Source of the DNA: Ectothiorhodospiraceae bacterium
Lineage (GTDB): Bacteria; Pseudomonadota; Gammaproteobacteria; Thiohalomonadales; Thiohalomonadaceae
Assembly: GCA_007125455.1 (NCBI GenBank)
Contig: SLDE01000165.1
Span: forward strand, 1 to 7,590
Direction of reading: 5' to 3'
Length of the DNA stretch: 7,590 bases
Part shown: piece by piece, positions 1 to 6,399 of the stretch
Numbering within the stretch: the first letter of the stretch is position 1
How the letters are laid out: every line of letters starts with the position of its first letter
The notes under the pieces: model-generated
Databases searched by the model: none
What the model was told of the DNA's origin: nothing
Seen by the model: only the letters and a program-made list of their open reading frames with translations
Made by a program: the position numbers and the translations under genes

Positions 1-2
1 AG

Positions 3-23
3 TACAAGCACGAAGAATATTAA
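3..23 (+). CDS. possible 3' end of an upstream gene (partial)
   Basis: One + strand frame reads six codons (Y-K-H-E-E-Y) and then TAA at 21-23, just before the fccB ribosome binding site. The tight spacing to fccB would fit the last residues of a gene in the same operon. In many sulfur oxidisers that gene is fccA, encoding the diheme or monoheme cytochrome c partner. Six residues cannot identify a protein, and a chance stop in an intergenic stretch is equally possible. The link to fccA is inference from family context only. Confidence 0.25.
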   Translation, partial: YKHEEY

Positions 24-26
24 GGA
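22..26 (+). promoter_or_regulatory. ribosome binding site of fccB
   Basis: AAGGA lies 7 bases before the ATG at 34, which is ideal Shine-Dalgarno spacing and supports that start over the in-frame ATG at 40 (13 bases away). The second ATG would still keep the whole twin-arginine signal, so the protein would change by only two residues. Confidence 0.6.
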
Positions 27-33
27 TTGGGGG

Positions 34-123
34 ATGTCAATGATTAAATCCAGCCGTAGACAATTCATCAAGGCCGCCAGCATCGCTGGTCTTGCCGCAG
101 GTATGCCGCTGACCACCGCTTGT
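34..123 (+). other. twin-arginine signal peptide region of FccB
   Basis: Residues 1-30 hold the S-R-R-x-F-I-K motif (7-13), a hydrophobic run rich in Ala, Gly and Leu (14-26), and the sequence PLTTAC ending at C30. Tat export fits a protein that folds around FAD in the cytoplasm. Cleavage may fall near ACA (29-31) by signal peptidase I, or just before C30 if the site acts as a lipobox. The exact cleavage point is not resolved from sequence. Confidence 0.75.
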
Positions 124-1341
124 GCCAGCAACCACAGCCGTGGCGGCAAGGGTCGCGTCGTGATCATCGGTGGTGGCACCGGTGGTGCCACTGCCGCCCG
201 TTACCTCAAGTACCTGGACTCAGCTATCGATGTCACCCTGATCGATGCCGACAAGACCCACACCACCTGCTACTTCAGCAACCTGGTGGTTGGGGGACTG
301 CGCAGCCTGGACAGCATCACACACAAGTTCGATAACCTGCGTGCCAGCGGTATCAACGTGATCAACCAGAAGGCAACGGCGATCGACACCGCCAAGCAGA
401 CCGTCACCACCGCCGATGGCAAGTCCCACAAGTATGATCGCCTGATTGTATCACCAGGGATCGACTTCAAAGACAACATCGAAGGCTATGATGAAGCAGC
501 GCATGACATCATGCCGCATGCCTGGAAGGCCGGCCCGCAGACCGCGCTGCTCAAAAAGCAGTTGGAAGCGATGCCAAACGGCGGCGTCTTCGTTATCGCT
601 GCTCCGCCAAACCCGTTCCGCTGCCCTCCTGGGCCGTATGAGCGTGCCTCACTGGTGGCCAACTACCTCAAGCAGCACAAGCCACGCTCCAAGGTAATGA
701 TCCTTGATCCCAAGGATGCCTTCTCCAAGCAGGGCCTGTTCCAGCAGGGTTGGACCGAGCACTATGGTTTCGGCACCGACAATGCCATGATCGAGTGGGT
801 GAAAGGGGCGGATACCAACGGTGGTATCAAGCGTGTCGATACCAAGACCATGACCGCCCATACCGACTTCGATGGCATCAAGGCCGCTGTGATCAACGTG
901 ATCCCGGCACAGCGTGCCGCGGATATCGCGGTAAAGGCCGGTCTGACCAACGACAGCGGTTGGTGCCCGGTGGATCGCAAGACCTTCGAATCCACCATTG
1001 CCAAGAACGTGCACGTCATCGGTGATGCCTCCATTGCCACCACCATGCCCAAGTCCGGCTACTCTGCCAACTCCCAGGCGAAGGCGACCGCTCTGGCGAT
1101 CGTTGAGCTGATGAATGGCCGTGAGCCTGGCACTCCCTCCTACATCAATACCTGCTACAGCCTGCTCACCTCCGATCAGGCCATCTCTGTGGCAGCGGTG
1201 TATGAGCTGGCGGGCGACGGTGAAATCAAGGCCAAGAATGCCGGCCTTACCCCAATGGATGCCAGCAAGGAGTTCAAGGCCCGTGAGGTCGAGTACGCCA
1301 AGAGCTGGTACAAAAACCTGGTCACCGAAATCTGGGGTTAA
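34..1341 (+). CDS. fccB: flavocytochrome c sulfide dehydrogenase, flavoprotein subunit (Tat-exported)
   Basis: This is the FAD subunit that oxidises sulfide (and related reduced sulfur) in the periplasm and passes electrons to a cytochrome c subunit. The 435 residues match the usual precursor length of about 430. A twin-arginine signal, S-R-R-Q-F-I-K at residues 7-13, precedes a hydrophobic stretch. A Rossmann dinucleotide fold starts at 41 with GGGTGG at 46-51. C79 in TTCYFSN aligns with the cysteine that binds FAD covalently in Allochromatium FccB. C197 (FRCPPGPYER) and C374 (NTCYS) align with the redox-active disulfide; their spacing from C79 (118 and 295) nearly equals that family member (119 and 295). 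A second FAD motif, IGD at 329-331, is followed by PKSGYSANSQ. The C-terminal FCSD flavin-binding domain covers about 360-430. Sulfide:quinone reductases lack this export signal and C-terminal domain. No cytochrome subunit is visible here; it may lie upstream. A cysteine at 30 raises the option of a lipoprotein. SoxF is an alternative name for the same family. Confidence 0.95.
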   Translation: MSMIKSSRRQFIKAASIAGLAAGMPLTTACASNHSRGGKGRVVIIGGGTGGATAARYLKYLDSAIDVTLIDADKTHTTCYFSNLVVGGLRSLDSITHKFDNLRASGINVINQKATAIDTAKQTVTTADGKSHKYDRLIVSPGIDFKDNIEGYDEAAHDIMPHAWKAGPQTALLKKQLEAMPNGGVFVIAAPPNPFRCPPGPYERASLVANYLKQHKPRSKVMILDPKDAFSKQGLFQQGWTEHYGFGTDNAMIEWVKGADTNGGIKRVDTKTMTAHTDFDGIKAAVINVIPAQRAADIAVKAGLTNDSGWCPVDRKTFESTIAKNVHVIGDASIATTMPKSGYSANSQAKATALAIVELMNGREPGTPSYINTCYSLLTSDQAISVAAVYELAGDGEIKAKNAGLTPMDASKEFKAREVEYAKSWYKNLVTEIWG

Positions 1342-1362
1342 TCCCGGACAAGGTTCACCAGC

Positions 1363-1397
1363 AAAAAAGCGGGGCCCTAGCGGGCCCCGCTTTTTTT
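1363..1397. terminator. bidirectional intrinsic terminator between fccB and ccmI
   Basis: A perfect 9-bp GC-rich stem (1369-1377 with 1382-1390) closes a 4-base TAGC loop. It is flanked by six A (1363-1368) on the left and seven T (1391-1397) on the right, so the stem can extend to 15 bp. Read in either direction it gives a hairpin followed by a U run. It lies 21 bases after the fccB stop and about 50 bases after the ccmI stop, so it can end both convergent transcripts. The rest of the 1342-1445 gap shows nothing else convincing. Confidence 0.93.
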
Positions 1398-1445
1398 ATG
1401 CCTGCCCGCAGGTGAACACAAGGCAACACCAAGCCAAGGTTATGC

Positions 1446-2120
1446 CTACGGCCCGTCCACTGCCAACTCATCCCGGATGGTGCGGATATTGTTGGCTGTC
1501 GCCTCCGCCTCACGGGAGCCGGGCTCAAGCAATGCATGCAAGCGGATCAAATAGCCCTTCGCCTGTTCCAAATCCCCCTCCTGATAAGCGCCAGAGCCCG
1601 CCAACCAGAGCGCCTGACGGTGCTTGGGGTCCAAGGCCAAGGCCTGCTCGGCCAACACCCTTGGACGGCCAACAAGGCTGCCGCGCAGCGTGGCGATCAC
1701 ATCGGCATACTGGGCCAGTGCGGTGGGGATCCCATCGGCACCCAGCGCCATCGCCTGGGCGAAGGCCTCGGCAGACTCATGCAACATGCCCTCATTGCTA
1801 AGGGTGCGCGCCAATAACAACCAACCCGCAAGATCCTGATCATCTTCGGCAAGGCGCGCACGTAGCGCCGCGATGCGCTGTTCCAGGTCGGCGCGGGCAT
1901 CGCGTTCCATCGCCATCTGGGGGTTTTGTGAGTAAAAAATGGCCTCGGGACCACCACCCACCAGCATGTAGAGCAGCAGTGAGGCCAGCGGCACCAGTGC
2001 CACCACCGTCAATACCACCCCATTGCCGGGATGACGCTCGGCACGGCGCGTCAATGGCCATAGCAGTAGCGTCAGCACCACCGCACAGAGCAAGGCGGCA
2101 AGGATGAGAAAGGTCCACAT
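1446..2120 (-). CDS. ccmI: cytochrome c maturation protein CcmI (short form, TPR)
   Basis: CcmI is the membrane-anchored apocytochrome c chaperone that binds the C-terminal part of apocytochromes and presents them to CcmF/CcmH for heme ligation. The 224-residue protein has two membrane segments (about 3-22 and 36-53) joined by a short basic loop (RRAERH at 25-30). It continues into a helical region (70-92) and TPR-like repeats at about 97-130, 135-166 and 167-200. Many stand-alone CcmI proteins are near 400 residues; this one resembles in size the C-terminal half of the fused E. coli CcmH, so it looks like a short natural form rather than a broken gene. The start is ATG at 2120, with a GGGGA ribosome site 6 bases upstream, 19 bases after the ccmH stop. 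It is the last gene of the operon and faces the shared terminator. Identity rests on position and architecture more than on strict motifs. Confidence 0.88.
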   Translation of the reverse strand: MWTFLILAALLCAVVLTLLLWPLTRRAERHPGNGVVLTVVALVPLASLLLYMLVGGGPEAIFYSQNPQMAMERDARADLEQRIAALRARLAEDDQDLAGWLLLARTLSNEGMLHESAEAFAQAMALGADGIPTALAQYADVIATLRGSLVGRPRVLAEQALALDPKHRQALWLAGSGAYQEGDLEQAKGYLIRLHALLEPGSREAEATANNIRTIRDELAVDGP

Positions 2121-2139
2121 AGCTTATCCCCGTCGCTCG

Positions 2140-2568
2140 TTAGTCTTCACGAATATCATACTCCTGCTCACTCACAGCCCGTTTGCTACGCAGGATCCAC
2201 CACCACAGCAACAGTCCACTGCCGAGCAAGACAAACGGGGCAAACCACAGCAGCCAGGTATCACTGCGCAGCGGCGGGCGGTAAAGGACAAACTCGCCAT
2301 AACGGCGCACCATAAAATCGATGATCTCCTCGCGCCCCTCACCCGCCGTTGTACGCTCATAGACCTGACGACGCAGATCGGCAGCCAGCTGGGCATCGGA
2401 GTCCACCAGCGACTGGTTCTGACACACGGTGCAGCGCAACTCGCGTAACAGCTGCTGGTATTGCTGGGCTTGCTCGGGATCGTCAAACGCCAGCGGTGCC
2501 CCCACCGGCAGGGCCACCAACGCGCCGGGGAATAACAGGCAAAGCAGCAGGAAATAGCGGCTGATCAC
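2140..2568 (-). CDS. ccmH: cytochrome c maturation thiol oxidoreductase CcmH (CcmL/Ccl2 type)
   Basis: CcmH is a membrane-bound periplasmic protein that, with CcmG, reduces the heme-binding cysteines of apocytochrome c. It has 142 residues. A signal peptide (about 1-20, ending VALPVGAP) is followed by the family signature LRCTVCQNQS, with the redox cysteines at 46 and 49. The three-helix domain that follows contains LAADLRRQVYE and FMVRRYGEFVLY. A C-terminal membrane helix lies at about 104-126 with a short charged tail. The gene starts with GTG at 2568, since no in-frame ATG precedes the catalytic motif. A strong TGGAGG site 7 bases upstream supports this start. The start overlaps the ccmG stop as GTGA (4 bases), so the two are probably translationally coupled. 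It is not fused to ccmI, unlike in E. coli. Confidence 0.96.
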   Translation of the reverse strand: MISRYFLLLCLLFPGALVALPVGAPLAFDDPEQAQQYQQLLRELRCTVCQNQSLVDSDAQLAADLRRQVYERTTAGEGREEIIDFMVRRYGEFVLYRPPLRSDTWLLWFAPFVLLGSGLLLWWWILRSKRAVSEQEYDIRED

Positions 2569-3089
2569 GACTCGGCCTCCAGTTGCTGCACCAATGGCAA
2601 GATCCGCTCATCCACAATCTGTTGATTGATGGGGCCAATGTGCTTGAAGCGTACAATGCCGTGGCGATCGATGATAAAGGTCTCCGGAGTAGCATAAACC
2701 CCCCACTCAATGCCGACGCGGCCATCGCCGTCCCAACCCACCATTCGGTAGGGGTTACCCAGTTGTCTGAGGTAGTGCTGCGCCTCGTCCGGCTCATCGC
2801 GATAGTTGAGCCCATACACCGCCAGCCCGGCGGCCTGTAAGGTCTTAAGGTGCCGGTGTTCGCTGCGACAGGTGCTACACCAAGAGGCCCATACGTTGAG
2901 TACCGAGACCTGGCCCTGCAGGGAGCTGTCGGTGAACTGTCCCTCCCCCTGCAACAGGGGCAAACTAAAACTCGGGGTCGGCTTACCGATCAAGGGTGAC
3001 GGTAGCTCGCGTGGATTAAGCCCCAGCCCTATCCACAGCAGTGCCAGCAGCAACAAGGCGACCAGCAAGGGAATCGCTCGCATCGGCAT
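2565..3089 (-). CDS. ccmG: thiol:disulfide interchange protein CcmG/DsbE
   Basis: CcmG is a membrane-tethered periplasmic thioredoxin-like protein that supplies reductant for apocytochrome c cysteines, taking electrons from CcdA/DsbD. From ATG at 3089 the protein is 174 residues, the usual size. A single N-terminal anchor at about 6-24 is followed by the PSPLIGKPTPSFSLPLL entry strand. The active site WASWCSTCRSEH has cysteines at 71 and 74, and ATPETF carries the cis-proline at 135. The reading frame stays open upstream to 3218, but that part runs antisense-free inside ccmF and lacks a start with a ribosome site. GGGAGG at 3100-3105 lies 10 bases before the ATG at 3089, which also shares one base with the ccmF stop (TGATG). 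A second ATG at 3083 is less well spaced. CCSTC-type variation: serine replaces the proline seen in the WCPTC of some relatives, which may shift the redox potential. Confidence 0.96.
   Translation of the reverse strand: MPMRAIPLLVALLLLALLWIGLGLNPRELPSPLIGKPTPSFSLPLLQGEGQFTDSSLQGQVSVLNVWASWCSTCRSEHRHLKTLQAAGLAVYGLNYRDEPDEAQHYLRQLGNPYRMVGWDGDGRVGIEWGVYATPETFIIDRHGIVRFKHIGPINQQIVDERILPLVQQLEAES
2576..2581 (-). promoter_or_regulatory. ribosome binding site of ccmH (GTG start)
   Basis: TGGAGG on the - strand, 7 bases before the GTG at 2568, inside the end of ccmG. It decides the start of ccmH, which has no upstream ATG. Confidence 0.7.
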
Positions 3090-5014
3090 CAGGCTAGCGC
3101 CTCCCGGCGGCGTCGGTAACGCCGATCGGCGATCGCGATCAAGCCACCCAGGGCCATCAGCAGACATCCGGCCCACATCCAGGTCATGTAGGGCTTGTAG
3201 TAGATCCGCACGATCCATTCATCACTGTCCAGGCTCAGCGGCTCGCCGAGGGAGACATAAAGATCACGCATCAGCCCACGGTGCAGCGCCGCCTGGGTCA
3301 TGGGCATCTCACTCTGATCGTAGATCCGCTTCTCCGGCAGCAACTCCGTCAGTGTCCTGCCGTTATGCGTCACCATAAAGCTGCCCTGCTGGGCGATGTA
3401 GTTGGGCCCATCCACCCGCCTCAGCGCGTTGAAGTGAAACTGATAGCCCGCCACCTCGACGCTTTGGCCAGGGGCCATGCGCAGGTCCTGCTCGATCTCA
3501 AAGCTCATCACCATTGCCACTGCCGCCACAAACACCCCTACCCCGAGGTGGGCGAGGTGCATCCCGAGCCGAGCGGCGGGTAGTGACAGGCCACGGCGCA
3601 GGCGGCTAATGATGTCACTGGCCACGCTCAGGATGATCCAGGCCGCCAGCACCAGGGTGAGGGCGCGAAGCCATCCCCATCCACCCATGCTCAACGGCCA
3701 CAATAAGCCCAGCACCACCGCCACCAGCGCCATCCACCAAACACTGCGCCAAAGCATCGCCCCCTCATGCTTACCCCAGCGCAGCATCGGGCCGATCCCC
3801 ATCAACAACAGCAAGGGCAACATGATCGGGGTGAAAACCAACTCGAAGTAGGGCGGCCCCACCGAGAGCTTGGCCATCCCCAGCACATCCAGCGCCAGCG
3901 GATAAAGCGTACCCAGCAGGACGGTGGCACAGGCCACCACCAGCAAGACGTTATTCACCAGCAGCATGGATTCGCGTGAGAGCGGGGCAAAGCTCGGCCC
4001 CAGCCCTACCTTGGGGGCGCGCCAGGCATAGAGTGCCAGGGAACCGATCAGGGTGATCGCCAGCAGTGCCAGGATGAAGCTGCCACGGCTAGGGTCGGTG
4101 GCGAAGGCGTGTACCGAGGTGATCACCCCGGAGCGCACCAGGAAGGCACCAAGGATGGTCAGGGCGAAGGTGATGATGGCCAGCATCAGGGTCCAGATAC
4201 GAAAGCCACCGCGCTTGTCCGATACCGAGAGGGAGTGGATCAATGCTGTGCCGGTGAGCCAAGGCATCAGCGAGGCGTTCTCAACCGGATCCCAGAACCA
4301 CCAGCCGCCCCAGCCCAGCTCGTAGTAAGCCCACCAGCTACCCAGCGCAATCCCCAGGGTAAGAAAGGCCCAGGAGGTCACCGCCCATGGTCGGCACCAG
4401 CGTGCCCACTCCGGTGCCAGACGCCCCTGGATCAACGCAGCGATGGCGAAGGCGAAGGTCACTGCAAAGCCCACGTAGCCCATATAGAGCAACGGTGGAT
4501 GGAAGATCATCCCCGGGTCCTGTAGCAGCGGGTTGAGATCGCTACCATCCAGCGGTGCCGGTAGCAGACGCTCGAAGGGGTTGGAGGTAAACAGGGTAAA
4601 GCCCAATAGCCCGGCAGAGACCCACCCCATCACCCCCAAAGAGAGCGCAAAAAAGGGCAGCGGCAGGTGCCGACCAAATCGCGCCACCGCCACAGACCAG
4701 GCGGAAAGGGTGAGCACCCACAACAGCATGGAGCCCTCATGCCCTCCCCAGGCGGCCGAGATGCGGTACTGCAAGGGTAGATCCAGACTGGAGTGCATTG
4801 CCACGTAGAGCACCGAAAAGTCGTGGCTAACAAAGGCCCACTCCAGCACCAGCCAGGCCAACAGCAGCAGGGCAAACTGCAACCATACCAACGGCCCGGC
4901 CATGGCCATCCAGCTATCGCGCCCACGCAGCGCCCCGATAACCGGCAGACTACCCTGCAGCAGGATCAGCACCAGGGCGAGCACCAGGGCAAAGTGGCCC
5001 AGCTCGACCAGCAT
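3089..5014 (-). CDS. ccmF: cytochrome c heme lyase subunit CcmF
   Basis: CcmF is the large integral membrane protein of the heme ligation complex. It takes heme from holo-CcmE and, with CcmH and CcmI, attaches it to the CXXCH motif of apocytochrome c. The 641 residues are close to the family length of about 650, with many membrane helices. The WWD heme-handling domain lies at 234-253 (GWGGWWFWDPVENAS). Histidines match the four conserved positions: H172 (FHPPLLYMGY) and H302 (SVHAFA) beside the WWD domain, H260 (LIHSLSV), and H489 (MHLAHLG) for the internal heme b. A large periplasmic domain runs at about 505-607 before the last helix (611-628) and a basic tail RRYRRRRE. Its ATG at 5014 shares one base with the ccmE stop, and its own stop shares one base with the ccmG start, so it is tightly coupled to both neighbours. 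A weak AAGG site lies about 9 bases upstream. No frameshift is seen. Confidence 0.98.
   Translation of the reverse strand: MLVELGHFALVLALVLILLQGSLPVIGALRGRDSWMAMAGPLVWLQFALLLLAWLVLEWAFVSHDFSVLYVAMHSSLDLPLQYRISAAWGGHEGSMLLWVLTLSAWSVAVARFGRHLPLPFFALSLGVMGWVSAGLLGFTLFTSNPFERLLPAPLDGSDLNPLLQDPGMIFHPPLLYMGYVGFAVTFAFAIAALIQGRLAPEWARWCRPWAVTSWAFLTLGIALGSWWAYYELGWGGWWFWDPVENASLMPWLTGTALIHSLSVSDKRGGFRIWTLMLAIITFALTILGAFLVRSGVITSVHAFATDPSRGSFILALLAITLIGSLALYAWRAPKVGLGPSFAPLSRESMLLVNNVLLVVACATVLLGTLYPLALDVLGMAKLSVGPPYFELVFTPIMLPLLLLMGIGPMLRWGKHEGAMLWRSVWWMALVAVVLGLLWPLSMGGWGWLRALTLVLAAWIILSVASDIISRLRRGLSLPAARLGMHLAHLGVGVFVAAVAMVMSFEIEQDLRMAPGQSVEVAGYQFHFNALRRVDGPNYIAQQGSFMVTHNGRTLTELLPEKRIYDQSEMPMTQAALHRGLMRDLYVSLGEPLSLDSDEWIVRIYYKPYMTWMWAGCLLMALGGLIAIADRRYRRRREALA
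3100..3105 (-). promoter_or_regulatory. ribosome binding site of ccmG
   Basis: GGGAGG on the - strand, inside the last codons of ccmF, 10 bases before ATG 3089 and 16 before ATG 3083. It favours the 3089 start for ccmG. Confidence 0.5.
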
Positions 5015-5469
5015 CAGTAGTCGCCTTGCTGTGCTTCCTGCACCTGTTGTTTGGCCCGCGCCATGGCCTCGGCGGCCTCGGGAGCCATATAGGTTTCATC
5101 ATGCTTGGCCAGCACGGTGTTGGCCTGGAAGGTGCCCTCAGCGGAAAGGCGGCCCTGGGCCACCACCCCCTGCCCTTCACGGAATAGATCAGGGAGGATC
5201 CCCTCGTACTGTACATCCACACTGGCTGCGCCATCGGTGACCCGGAAGGCCACGGTGATCCCTTCCCCGATACGCTGCACACTACCTTCCTCCACCACCC
5301 CACCGATGCGCAGGTTGCGCTCCGGAAGCTCCTCCAGGGCGAGGATCTCCGATGGGGTGATAAAGAAGGCAAGATTGTCCTGCAGCGCGGCGGTCACCAG
5401 GGCTACGGCCCCGGCAGTGGCTCCCAGCAGCACAAGCACAAACAGTAGTCGTCGGTGGCTCTTTTTCAT
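5014..5469 (-). CDS. ccmE: heme chaperone CcmE
   Basis: CcmE is the periplasmic membrane-anchored chaperone that binds heme covalently through a histidine and carries it from CcmC to CcmF. It has 151 residues. A basic start (MKKSHRR) leads into one membrane anchor at about 8-29, followed by the beta-barrel (OB-fold) domain with ALQDNLAFFITPSE and LRIGGVVEEGSV. The signature LAKHDETYMAP places the heme-binding histidine at 123 and the nearby tyrosine at 127. A flexible, charged C-terminal tail follows (131-151). The ATG at 5469 overlaps the ccmD stop as ATGA, and the TGA stop shares a base with the ccmF start. A GAGGG site lies just upstream within ccmD. It is the classic HxxxY (proteobacterial) type rather than the CxxxY type of archaea and Desulfovibrio. 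Confidence 0.98.
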   Translation of the reverse strand: MKKSHRRLLFVLVLLGATAGAVALVTAALQDNLAFFITPSEILALEELPERNLRIGGVVEEGSVQRIGEGITVAFRVTDGAASVDVQYEGILPDLFREGQGVVAQGRLSAEGTFQANTVLAKHDETYMAPEAAEAMARAKQQVQEAQQGDY

Positions 5470-5624
5470 GATTCCCTCATCCTCTCGGCGCGCCGCAGAC
5501 GGCGCAACTGGGCACAGCGGGCACGCCGCAGCAACCAGACCTCGCCCAGCAGCAGCAGGGCCCCGCCTCCCCAGCTGCCCCAGACGTAAAAGGCGTGTCC
5601 GCCCATGGCAAAAAACTCATGCAT
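5466..5624 (-). CDS. ccmD: heme exporter protein CcmD
   Basis: CcmD is a small single-helix membrane protein that helps release holo-CcmE from the CcmABC complex. The 52 residues begin MHEFFAMGGHAFYVWGSW, matching the typical family start (F-x-M-G-G-x-x-x-Y-V-W). One membrane helix spans about 12-33, and a very basic cytoplasmic tail (RRARCAQLRRLRRAERMR) follows. The frame is open further upstream to 5657, but the ATG at 5624 has a strong purine-rich ribosome site 6 bases before it and gives the family-typical N-terminus. It overlaps the end of ccmC by 8 bases and the start of ccmE by 4 bases. The identification relies on both the motif and the position. Confidence 0.93.
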   Translation of the reverse strand: MHEFFAMGGHAFYVWGSWGGGALLLLGEVWLLRRARCAQLRRLRRAERMRES

Positions 5625-6384
5625 GACGATCCCCTCCCTGCTTGACGAGCAGCCCATCGCGCACCCACTGGCTGCGCCCTTCGCTTAGCAATATCAGGGT
5701 CTGCGCACGCCGCAAGGGCACCACAATGGCATACATCCAGCAAGCGAGGGTCATCAACATCAACGCGACAAACATCACCGTGGCCATGGTGGGTGAACTG
5801 CCCGGTGCAATGGAGGCCCCCTGGTGCAGGGTATTCCACCATTGTACGGAAAAGTAGATGATGGGCACATTCACCGAGCCCACCAATGCCAACAGCGAGG
5901 CGGCCTGAGCAGCCTTGTGGCGATCGTCAATGGCGTGATGCAGGGCAATATAGCCGGCGTAAAGAAAGAGCAGGATCAACTGGGTGGTGATGCGTGCATC
6001 CCAGACCCAGTAGGCCCCCCAGGTCGGCTTGCCCCACAGCGCCCCGGTCCACAACGCAATGGCACAGAACAACATCCCGGTGGGGGCCAGGGCACGGGCC
6101 ATGATATCGGCCATCCGCACCCGCCAAACCAGATGGATCAGCCCGTACAGCGCCATCAACAGGTAGATCAACATCGACAGCCATGCCGCTGGCACGTGCA
6201 GGAACATAATACGGTAGCTATTGCCCTGCTGATAGTCCTCCGGGGCAAGGATAAAGCCGACATACAGCCCAAGCAGCAGGGCCAGCAGACCGACCCCCGT
6301 CAGCCAGGGTGCCAAACGCTCAACCAGAAAGTAAAAGTGTTTGGGTGAGGAGAACTTTAGCCAGCGTATCGGTTGTTCAGACAT
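5617..6384 (-). CDS. ccmC: heme handling protein CcmC
   Basis: CcmC is the six-helix membrane protein that binds heme at the periplasmic face and attaches it to CcmE. The 255 residues are typical in length. The WWD domain lies at about 116-135 (WGKPTWGAYWVWDAR). The two heme-ligand histidines are H63 (FLHVPAAW) and H186 (WWNTLHQGAS), in their expected periplasmic loops. Membrane segments are visible at about 30-47, 63-84, 97-115, 132-149, 161-178 and 201-223, and the C-terminus is a soluble charged tail. The ATG at 6384 is 15 bases after the ccmB stop. The only ribosome site candidate, AGGG, sits rather far upstream (about 12 bases), so translation may depend partly on ccmB. The stop lies inside ccmD. 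Confidence 0.98.
   Translation of the reverse strand: MSEQPIRWLKFSSPKHFYFLVERLAPWLTGVGLLALLLGLYVGFILAPEDYQQGNSYRIMFLHVPAAWLSMLIYLLMALYGLIHLVWRVRMADIMARALAPTGMLFCAIALWTGALWGKPTWGAYWVWDARITTQLILLFLYAGYIALHHAIDDRHKAAQAASLLALVGSVNVPIIYFSVQWWNTLHQGASIAPGSSPTMATVMFVALMLMTLACWMYAIVVPLRRAQTLILLSEGRSQWVRDGLLVKQGGDRHA
5631..5638 (-). promoter_or_regulatory. ribosome binding site of ccmD
   Basis: GGGAGGGG on the - strand lies 6 bases before the ATG at 5624, within the last codons of ccmC. It decides the ccmD start against longer in-frame options. Confidence 0.7.
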
Positions 6385-6399
6385 GAGAAAAAACCAGCC

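Noticed and set aside
1401..1412. Small inverted repeat CCTGC-CC-GCAGG after the terminator
   Set aside because: A 5-bp stem with a 2-base loop is too small to be a stable structure and is expected by chance in GC-rich DNA.
1115..1801. A 228-codon + strand open frame crossing the end of fccB, the terminator and the antisense of ccmI
   Set aside because: It runs through an intrinsic terminator and overlaps two well-supported genes. Its product is Pro/Arg/Ser/His-rich low-complexity sequence typical of a shadow frame in GC-rich DNA.
3090..3218. Upstream extension of the ccmG frame into ccmF (43 extra residues)
   Set aside because: The extension would put charged residues before the membrane anchor and has no good ribosome site. 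The ATG at 3089 overlaps the ccmF stop and gives the normal family length.
2806..3378. A 190-codon + strand open frame opposite ccmG and ccmF
   Set aside because: It is antisense to two motif-verified genes, has biased composition and no recognisable domain.
4109..4525. A 138-codon + strand open frame opposite the ccmF WWD region
   Set aside because: It is an antisense shadow of a strongly conserved region with no recognisable domain or ribosome site support.
5625..5657. Longer ccmD start beginning 11 codons upstream
   Set aside because: The ATG at 5624 has a strong ribosome site at ideal spacing and produces the typical CcmD N-terminus.
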